A DNA stretch of 64,000 bases, from the NCBI RefSeq assembly GCF_016917355.1, contig NZ_CP070304.1, positions 806,001 through 870,000 on the forward strand. Reading direction: 5' to 3'. A program made the position numbers and the translations under genes. Origin of the DNA: Glaciimonas sp. PAMC28666 (GTDB lineage Bacteria > Pseudomonadota > Gammaproteobacteria > Burkholderiales > Burkholderiaceae_D). This document shows positions 58,601 to 64,000 of this stretch, piece after piece. Under the pieces are notes generated by a model. That model searched no databases, was not told the origin of the DNA, and was given only the letters and a program-made list of their open reading frames with translations. Each line of letters begins with the position of its first letter. Position 1 is the first letter of the stretch.

Positions 58601-59855
58601 CGACGACGTAACGAATACCGGGTACAGTCAGCGAAGTTTCTGCGACGTTAGTCGCCAAAACGATCCGACGGGCGTTCGAAGTTTTGAATACCCGTTCTTG
58701 TTCCTGTGCCGACAAACGCGCAAACAATGGCAAAATTTCGACGTGAGGCGGATGATGTTTGCGTAGCGCTTCGGCAGCATCGCGAATTTCGCGCTCACCC
58801 GGCAGAAACACCAGCACATCACCAGATCCGACGCGTGCCAGCTCATCCACAGCATCCACCACCGCATCCATCAAATCGCGTTGATCACGGTCGCGCTGGG
58901 CAGCATTCGGTGCTGCGTTGGGAGCCGCGCTTGCACCAGACTTTGCTGCGTTAGCGGCAGGATTTACCCCACTGCGATCCGCGTTATCGACTGGCCGGTA
59001 ACGCACTTCAACCTCATACAAGCGCCCCGACACTTCGATCACCGGCGCCAGCTTGTCATCATGACCAAAGTGACGGGCAAAACGGTCTGCGTCGATGGTG
59101 GCTGACGTAATAATCAATTTCAGATCAGGCCGCTTGGGGAGCAATTGCTTCAGATAACCCAGCAGAAAATCGATGTTCAGACTGCGCTCGTGCGCCTCAT
59201 CAATAATGATGGTGTCATATTGCCACAGCATCGGATCAGTCTGCGTTTCGGCCAGCAAGATGCCGTCGGTCATCAGTTTGACCCACGCGCCTTTGGTCAA
59301 CGTATCGTTAAAACGGACTTTAAAGCCGACGTGCTCGCCCAGCGGCGAACCCAATTCCTGCGCGATCCGCTTGGCGGTCGACGATGCGGCAATCCGGCGC
59401 GGCTGCGTATGGCCAATCAAGCCATTCAGACCGCGCCCTAATTCAAGACAGATCTTCGGTAACTGCGTGGTTTTGCCGGAACCAGTTTCACCGCATACGA
59501 TAATCACCTGGTTCGCTTGCAAAGCTTCCGCGATTTCAGCGCGCCTGCCAGAGACCGGCAATTCTTCTGGAAAAACGATCGGTGGCAGCGGATTGCGTTC
59601 AGGAGCAGTGCGTGGCCCTGATCCGCGCCCTGAGCGCCCCTCTGATCGACGCCCTTCCGATCGACGCACCTCAGCGGGACCAGCCGTGGGGACAACTCCC
59701 TTGAGCGAGGCATTTTCGCCCGGTTCAGATGACGGAGACGGCACCCGCACGCGGGCCGGACGTGCGAAATTTTCCTGACGCGGAGAGGCTTCAGAGCGTG
59801 GCGTGCGGCGAAAATCTGCGGGACGCGAGGGTTTATTGGAATCTGATACTGGCAT
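55677..59855 (-). CDS. hrpA: ATP-dependent RNA helicase HrpA
   Basis: This 1392-residue DEAH-box helicase rescues or processes stalled RNA and ribosomes in proteobacteria. A basic, disordered arm (~1-95, with an SEGRRSEGRSGRGSG tract) precedes motif I GETGSGKTTQ, motif II DEAH, motif III SAT and motif VI QRAGRCGR. HA2/OB domains and the long DUF3418 C-terminus follow. An Ala/Asn/Pro-rich insert (NAAKSGASAAPNAAPNAAQ) lies in the loop after motif III and looks like a lineage-specific low-complexity expansion. Confidence 0.96.
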   Translation of the reverse strand: MPVSDSNKPSRPADFRRTPRSEASPRQENFARPARVRVPSPSSEPGENASLKGVVPTAGPAEVRRSEGRRSEGRSGRGSGPRTAPERNPLPPIVFPEELPVSGRRAEIAEALQANQVIIVCGETGSGKTTQLPKICLELGRGLNGLIGHTQPRRIAASSTAKRIAQELGSPLGEHVGFKVRFNDTLTKGAWVKLMTDGILLAETQTDPMLWQYDTIIIDEAHERSLNIDFLLGYLKQLLPKRPDLKLIITSATIDADRFARHFGHDDKLAPVIEVSGRLYEVEVRYRPVDNADRSGVNPAANAAKSGASAAPNAAPNAAQRDRDQRDLMDAVVDAVDELARVGSGDVLVFLPGEREIRDAAEALRKHHPPHVEILPLFARLSAQEQERVFKTSNARRIVLATNVAETSLTVPGIRYVVDAGLARVKRYSYRNKVEQLQIEPIAQSAANQRAGRCGRVAAGVCIRLYEERDYLQRPKFTEPEIMRSSLASVILRMKSLHLTDVETFPFIEPPPGRAIADGYQLLQELGAVDDNNQLTKTGRELAKLPLDPRVGRMILASLDNVCLTEMLIIAAAVSVQDPRDRPMDAQAAADQAHKKFADEKSEFQSYLKIWKWFEEAIAHKKTNRQLQDNCRANFLSQLRLREWRDVHSQLLTIVREQGWRLNEAPTTYDNLHTALLTGLLGNVGFKADDDPHYLGARGIKFHIWPGSSLTKKAGKWVMASELVDTTRLYARCVSQIQPEWLEKVGAHLLKKSYGEPRWEKRMAQVSASERATLYGLVVYSQRRINFGLINPNEAREIFIRDALVGGEYDTRAPFFAHNQKLIREIENLEHKSRRLDVLVDEELIAAFYDKLIPIDICNGITFEKWLKDISHKNPTLLYLNRDDLMRHEAAGVTTDLFPKLMRVAGIEMGLTYHFEPGTPRDGVTLTVPLYALNQVYVDRCDWLVSGMLKEKVHLLLKSLPQKIRRNCVPLPDYAAGFCERIQARNVFGHGNLLDALIADVRTETTVAVRSSDFKVETLPAHHEMNFKVIDEHGRQLDMGRNLAALQAELGGLARESFQKLAEKTGVVSNEIAATHSLQPSRTTPAGQLPSAVSQVKASAAPTGGGIAAYSNLTSWTFGELPELLEIQQGKQTLIGFPALVDKGTYCDLEVFDDPNEAGRIHRLGLRRLFALQLKEQLKFLEKNIPGLQQMGMQFMALGSQEDLRDQIISAGLERACLQLPLPANAAQFNQRKDEGKSRLGLLCNEIARLTALILVEYHGLPKKLQGVKAQSAAVADIQSQITGLVNKRFIAENDYTNLAHFPRYLKAVSVRLEKLRAEPSRDGRSLAEWAQVATPWQRAQKDRQGKGVDPKMQEFRWLLEELRVSLFAQELKTPMPVSVKRLQKVWETMQR

Positions 59856-60027
59856 GGGAACAGGATTATACAGAGCGCAGCACCGACATGCAGGACCGCT
59901 TTCTTTGAATATCGCTTAAGACAGACCTATATTGATCCCTTTAGGAGCTAAAAAGGTAAACCACGCAGCCAGAAACGATTAATCTTGCGTTTAATTTTTT
60001 GCGTTTGATGACAATATCATACCGCTG

Positions 60028-61083
60028 TTATACCAATTCAGCGCCCGATCCTTCAGCCGCCACTACTCCCAGCCCCACCGCGCAAGTCGACGCCGTCCTT
60101 GCCACCACATCGCAATTCCGCAGTGCGACCAACTCCGCGAGTACCGAGACCGCAATTTCGGCAGGCGAACGACTAAAAATCGGCAATCCGATCGGTGCGT
60201 GTAACCGGTCTACTTCTGCTTGCGTCACGTCCAACGTCAGCAAACGCTCTTTACGGGCCGTTGTGCTGGCCATCGAACCAATAGCGCCAACATAGAACGC
60301 ATCGGTTTTCAGTGCCTCCATCAACGCCATGTCATCGACCTTTGGATCATGACTTAACGCGACGATCACCGTCCGCTTATCTGGTGCAAACGCGTGAACC
60401 GCGTCGTCGGGCATGCCGTCGAGCCACTCCACCGCAGAGGCCGATGAGATCGCGTACGTGCTACCATTAGCGCTTCCATGAGCCTGCCAATTACGGCGCT
60501 GCTCCTCCCGCGGATCATTGAGATAGACGGAAAAATCCAAAGCTGGTGCCATTTGGGCAAGATATTCTGATACCTGACCTGCGCCAATGATCAGCAAGCG
60601 CCAGTGCGGACCGAACACGTGAACCAATTCGTCATCACCGAAACGCACCGTGAAGTCGGCGGTTGCCGGTTCAATGACTGCGACGCCGCTCTTTAAATTC
60701 AGACGCCGTTGCACTAACCGGCGCGACGCCACCGCCTCAAGCAATGGCTCCAGCGCCGCCGCATTAGCCAACGGTTCGACCACCAGCTCAAGGGTGCCGC
60801 CACAAGGTAAACCGAAGCGCCGCACCTGTTCGGCGGTAATCCCATAACGAACGACCTCGATCCGGTCTGGAAACGATGCCGCAAAGCGCGCCATCAGATC
60901 GTCCTCGACGCAACCACCCGATACTGATCCGGTAAAGTCGCCATCGGACGTGATCGCAAAGAGCGATCCCAGCGGGCGCGGCGCCGAGCCCCAGTTACGC
61001 ACTACCGTTACCAACGTAACGCGCTTTCCCTGTCGTAACCAGCCGACTGCACTATTCAACACTTGATAATCAACTGCATTCAT
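60028..61083 (-). CDS. XdhC/CoxI family molybdenum-enzyme accessory protein
   Basis: The 351-residue protein has the N-terminal XdhC_CoxI domain (VTVVRNWGSAPRPLGS; SGSVSGGCVEDDLM, with the conserved Cys at ~61) and a C-terminal Rossmann domain (LIIGAGQVSEYLAQM; VALSHDPKVDDMAL; YVGAIGS). XdhC proteins bind molybdenum cofactor and insert its sulfido ligand into xanthine dehydrogenase-type enzymes. No molybdenum hydroxylase genes are adjacent, so the client is elsewhere. mog is ~28 kb away in the window. Confidence 0.92.
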   Translation of the reverse strand: MNAVDYQVLNSAVGWLRQGKRVTLVTVVRNWGSAPRPLGSLFAITSDGDFTGSVSGGCVEDDLMARFAASFPDRIEVVRYGITAEQVRRFGLPCGGTLELVVEPLANAAALEPLLEAVASRRLVQRRLNLKSGVAVIEPATADFTVRFGDDELVHVFGPHWRLLIIGAGQVSEYLAQMAPALDFSVYLNDPREEQRRNWQAHGSANGSTYAISSASAVEWLDGMPDDAVHAFAPDKRTVIVALSHDPKVDDMALMEALKTDAFYVGAIGSMASTTARKERLLTLDVTQAEVDRLHAPIGLPIFSRSPAEIAVSVLAELVALRNCDVVARTASTCAVGLGVVAAEGSGAELV

Positions 61084-61574
61084 TTTTTACTTTCAGTTTA
61101 TGCAACTTGGTCGGGAGGCGAGAGGTCCGCACTAGCCCGAAAGGATCTTCCGAAATTACCGCCAGCGACGGGGCCACTCAAATCCTGGAAAAAATTATGT
61201 ATTTCTTTACTACCACATTGCTTTTCATCGAGCTGCTCACCAACGCCATCGGGGACGAAAATCCCGGTTGCGACCAATAGGCATTACGCACCGGGGCGGA
61301 TTTGCCTGACGACAAATCAAGGTGTTATTAAACAGATAGCATATACAAGAGATCAGTTGTTCACCTGAAAAATAGGATTCCTGGAAATGGACCTCCCAGC
61401 CTCTTGCCAAAACCGCCCCCGTCACCACAACTCAGGCGTCGGCTTATACTAAATGCGTCATCTCACCCAAAATCAGCAATCAGCAAGCAATCAGATACAA
61501 ATGCACACAAATTTAAGCGTTATCAAGAGTCGTCAAGGTATGTCCGATTCCATGGTATGTATATAATGCACACC
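61084..61574. other. Divergent region between xdhC and argA
   Basis: These 491 bp hold both promoters; the frame of argA is open through much of it but with no family similarity. No terminator, repeat or separate gene is evident. Confidence 0.4.
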
Positions 61575-62885
61575 ATGGAAAACACCTCCGAATTCGTCCA
61601 ATGGCTGCGCTCAGTCGCACCCTACATCCATGCCTTTCGCGGCAAGACCTTTGTGATCGCCTTTCCGGGCGAATTAGTCATGGCGGGTGCCTTGCCCGTA
61701 CTGGCGCAAGATCTGTCGTTGCTGCATGCATTAGGTATCAAAATCGTGATTGTGCATGGCTCACGACCGCAAGTTGAAGAACAACTGGCGTTACGCAATG
61801 TCGAAACGCGCTTTTCGAACGGCTTGCGTATCACCGATAGTGCCGCGCTGGAATGTGCCAAAGAGGCCGCGGGCGAATTACGCCTGGATATCGAAGCCGC
61901 ATTTAGTCAGGGCTTGCCAAATACACCCATGGCCCATGCAGCGATCCGAATTATTTCCGGTAACTTTGTCACGGCCAGACCTTTGGGCGTGATTGATGGT
62001 GCGGATCTGCAATTAACCGGCGTGGTGCGTAAAATTGCTTACGAAACCATTCATCCTATTTTAAGTGCGGGCAATCTGGTGCTGCTCTCGCCGTTGGGGT
62101 TTTCGCCGACTGGCGAGGCATTTAATCTGACCATGGAAGATGTCGCAGTCGCCGCGGCCATTTCATTGCGTGCAGAGAAACTCATTTTTATCAGCGAAAC
62201 ACCGTTGATGAAAGATGCTGGCGGCACTGAAATCCGCGAATTATCCTCACATCAGGCGATGGCGGTGCTTGAAAGCGGCTGTTTGCCGTCCGACTCCGCA
62301 TTTTATCTGCAGCATGCCATCAAATCCTGTAATGCTGGCGTCCCGCGCGCGCACATCGTGCCGTTTGCGACCGATGGATCGGCATTGCTCGAGCTATTTA
62401 CGCACGATGGCATCGGCACCATGATTACTTACGAAAATCTGGAAAGCCTGCGTGAAGCAACCATTGAGGACGTCGGCGGTATCCTGAAACTGATCGAACC
62501 GCTGGAAGCCGACGGCACCCTTGTCAAACGCGGACGCGAACTGATTGAACGAGAAATTCATTATTTCTCAGTCATTGACCATGATGGCGTGCTGTTCGGA
62601 TGCGCCGCTTTGTATCCCTTCCCGGATGAAAAAATGGGTGAGATGGCGTGTCTCACGGTTAATCCGGAAGTACAAGCGCAAGGCGACGGAGAAAAAATCC
62701 TGAAACATATGGAAAGCCGTGCGCGTGCTGCTGGCCTGACCAAATTATTTGTATTGACGACACGTACCTCGCATTGGTTTTTGCGACGTGGCTTTGTGAG
62801 TGCAACAGTCGATGACTTGCCAAAAAATCGGCAACATATGTATAACTGGCAACGCAAATCTTTGGTGCTAATAAAACAACTTTAA
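61575..62885 (+). CDS. argA: N-acetylglutamate synthase
   Basis: ArgA acetylates glutamate, the first step of arginine synthesis, and is normally feedback-inhibited by arginine. From the ATG at 61575 it has 436 residues: an amino-acid-kinase-like domain (~1-290, with VIVHGSRPQVEEQL and LLSPLGFSPTGEAFN) and a C-terminal GNAT acetyltransferase domain (MACLTVNPEVQAQGDGEKIL, the acetyl-CoA loop). ATGs at 61557 and 61566 are in frame and possible; none has a clear Shine-Dalgarno. It precedes yggX by 74 bp. Confidence 0.94.
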   Translation: MENTSEFVQWLRSVAPYIHAFRGKTFVIAFPGELVMAGALPVLAQDLSLLHALGIKIVIVHGSRPQVEEQLALRNVETRFSNGLRITDSAALECAKEAAGELRLDIEAAFSQGLPNTPMAHAAIRIISGNFVTARPLGVIDGADLQLTGVVRKIAYETIHPILSAGNLVLLSPLGFSPTGEAFNLTMEDVAVAAAISLRAEKLIFISETPLMKDAGGTEIRELSSHQAMAVLESGCLPSDSAFYLQHAIKSCNAGVPRAHIVPFATDGSALLELFTHDGIGTMITYENLESLREATIEDVGGILKLIEPLEADGTLVKRGRELIEREIHYFSVIDHDGVLFGCAALYPFPDEKMGEMACLTVNPEVQAQGDGEKILKHMESRARAAGLTKLFVLTTRTSHWFLRRGFVSATVDDLPKNRQHMYNWQRKSLVLIKQL

Positions 62886-62959
62886 TATCTCTCTCGACCG
62901 CCGTGCTCGTAAGAACAACGGGCCGGCATTGATCCCCACATGTAATCAAAAGGAAAATC

Positions 62960-63232
62960 ATGGCACGCACTATCCATTGCATCAAACTCGACAAAGAAGC
63001 TGAGGGACTAGATTTTGCACCTTACCCGGGTGAATTGGGCAAGCGAATTTTTGAAAGCGTTTCGAAAGAAGCGTGGGCTGCATGGCTTAAACATCAAACG
63101 ATGCTGGTGAACGAAAATCGCCTGAACCTGGCCGATGTACGCGCACGTAAATATCTTGCAACCCAAATGGAAAATCACTTCTTTGGTAACGGTGCTGATG
63201 CTGCTGTCGGCTACGTTCCACCAGCGGAATAA
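62960..63232 (+). CDS. yggX: Oxidative-damage protection / Fe(II)-trafficking protein YggX
   Basis: The 90-residue protein matches the family throughout: [19 protein letters not shown] with the conserved Cys, [28 protein letters not shown] and the ARKYL...MENHFFG end. YggX protects iron-sulfur enzymes from oxidants and is tied to iron trafficking. AAAGGAAA precedes the ATG. It probably shares the argA transcript. Confidence 0.96.
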   Translation: MARTIHCIKLDKEAEGLDFAPYPGELGKRIFESVSKEAWAAWLKHQTMLVNENRLNLADVRARKYLATQMENHFFGNGADAAVGYVPPAE

Positions 63233-63465
63233 ATCATTTAGCCTTAACCTTCCCTTCCCACGCTACCACACGCCCGGTAAGATTCCCGATCCCGGAAAGT
63301 GGTAGCATCAAATGCCGGCATTTATATCGTCCGCTTCGAATGGGTCATCAAGCCGGTGTTTAAGCTATATGGACGTGGATTTAAGCCGTGCATTTTATGT
63401 TTCCCGAGAAAATGGAATGCCGTTCTGTCATCCTTCCATCATGCACCTAACTGATCGAAACCGTC

Positions 63466-64000
63466 ATGCAGCTATTCCCACAAACTCGCCATTACACCTC
63501 GTCCGCAAAGCTTGCAGCTGGCCGCATCATCCGGCGCATACCTGGCTGGTTCCACCGTGCATCGTCCGGCAAGTTAGTGCTAATAGTGGCGTTGGTATTG
63601 GTGCCCTATTCTGCACAGACACAGGCACAGCCGACACCGCCTGGCGCCCCGGATATCTCTCAGTTTTCCAACATCTCCCAAGGCCCCACGGCCGAAGGCA
63701 TCACCGAATATCGCTTCAGCAATGGCTTCAAGTTGCTGCTGTTACCGGACGCCACCAAGCCGACTGTCACGGTTAACATGACATACCTTGTAGGCTCGCG
63801 TCAGGAAAATTATGGCGAAACCGGCATGGCCCATTTGCTGGAACACATGATGTTCAAAGGTACGCCGACGCATCCGGCCATTCCGAAAGATTTCGGCCAA
63901 CGCGGTATGTCGTTCAACGGCACCACCTCGCTTGACCGCACCAATTATTACGAATTTTCGCAAGCCAGCGATGACAATCTCAAATGGGCAATCGATCTTG
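63466..64000 (+). CDS. M16-family zinc peptidase (partial, C-terminus off the right edge)
   Basis: About 178 residues are visible from the ATG at 63466. A basic N-terminal stretch and a hydrophobic segment (~39-56) look like a long export signal, so the protein is probably periplasmic. The M16 landmarks follow: NGFKLLLLPD, YLVGSRQENYGETGMAHLLEHMMFKGT with the inverted zinc motif HLLEH, and FNGTTSLDRTNYYE. These are typical of pitrilysin-like peptidases, often encoded as tandem M16 pairs. The rest lies outside the window. Confidence 0.9.
   Translation, partial: MQLFPQTRHYTSSAKLAAGRIIRRIPGWFHRASSGKLVLIVALVLVPYSAQTQAQPTPPGAPDISQFSNISQGPTAEGITEYRFSNGFKLLLLPDATKPTVTVNMTYLVGSRQENYGETGMAHLLEHMMFKGTPTHPAIPKDFGQRGMSFNGTTSLDRTNYYEFSQASDDNLKWAIDL

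Noticed and set aside
63312-63776. 154-codon frame at the right end
   Set aside because: It overlaps the start of the M16 peptidase in another frame; the peptidase frame carries the HLLEH zinc motif and conserved family sequence.

Overview
The window looks like chromosome from a betaproteobacterium of the order Burkholderiales. Oxalobacteraceae (Collimonas, Glaciimonas or Herbaspirillum-like) is my best guess. It rests on the look of the housekeeping proteins (MetY, ArgH, PmbA, YjgA, PurU, OpgGH, HrpA, ArgA, YggX), roughly balanced base composition and neighbour pairs such as pmbA/yjgA/mog and argH/algZ-algR. No database search was possible, so the genus is inference. I saw no rRNA, no tRNA, no prophage and no CRISPR array.

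Layout. 0-5.4 kb: a minus-strand overlapping operon (LplT/PlsC fusion, DUF2157/DUF4401 membrane protein, GDYXXLXY protein cut by the left edge) and a CBS-pair protein. 5.7-11.8 kb: metY with an alpha/beta hydrolase, a DUF962 protein, a secreted DUF3761 protein, YihY, WrbA and a DUF2069 protein. 12-19.4 kb: a D-2-hydroxyacid-type FAD oxidoreductase, a DUF1800/DUF1501 exported pair and a large KatE-type catalase. 19.5-28.8 kb: a small proline-rich ORF, an AlgR/AlgZ-like LytTR two-component system divergent from argH, and a complete branched-chain amino-acid type ABC transporter (livKHMGF). 28.8-29.3 kb: an unexplained repeat-rich non-coding element. 29.3-33.3 kb: pmbA, divergent from yjgA-mog-esterase.

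33.5-38.1 kb is a compact copper-resistance island: copZ (minus) and copA-cueR-cupredoxin-CusF-like protein (plus). Both divergent promoters have a MerR-family architecture (19-bp spacer over a CueR-type dyad), so the island looks self-regulated. 38.2-54.7 kb: purU, a bactofilin, thyA, an IS110/IS1111-type insertion sequence, a MacA/TolC-like adaptor and outer-membrane pair with no inner-membrane pump beside it, opgGH for osmoregulated periplasmic glucans, dihydrofolate reductase with a hairpin-rich leader, and a large arginine/lysine/ornithine decarboxylase. 54.8-64 kb: dcd, hrpA, an XdhC protein, argA, yggX and the start of an M16 zinc peptidase cut by the right edge.

Most genes are ordinary core genes. 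The parts that are not explained are non-coding: three hairpins in a row ahead of folA, the GTTGCA-repeat element with a 23-bp inverted repeat after livF, a pseudoknot-like set of inverted repeats at 8.46-8.54 kb, and several separate 12-13 bp intergenic tandem arrays.
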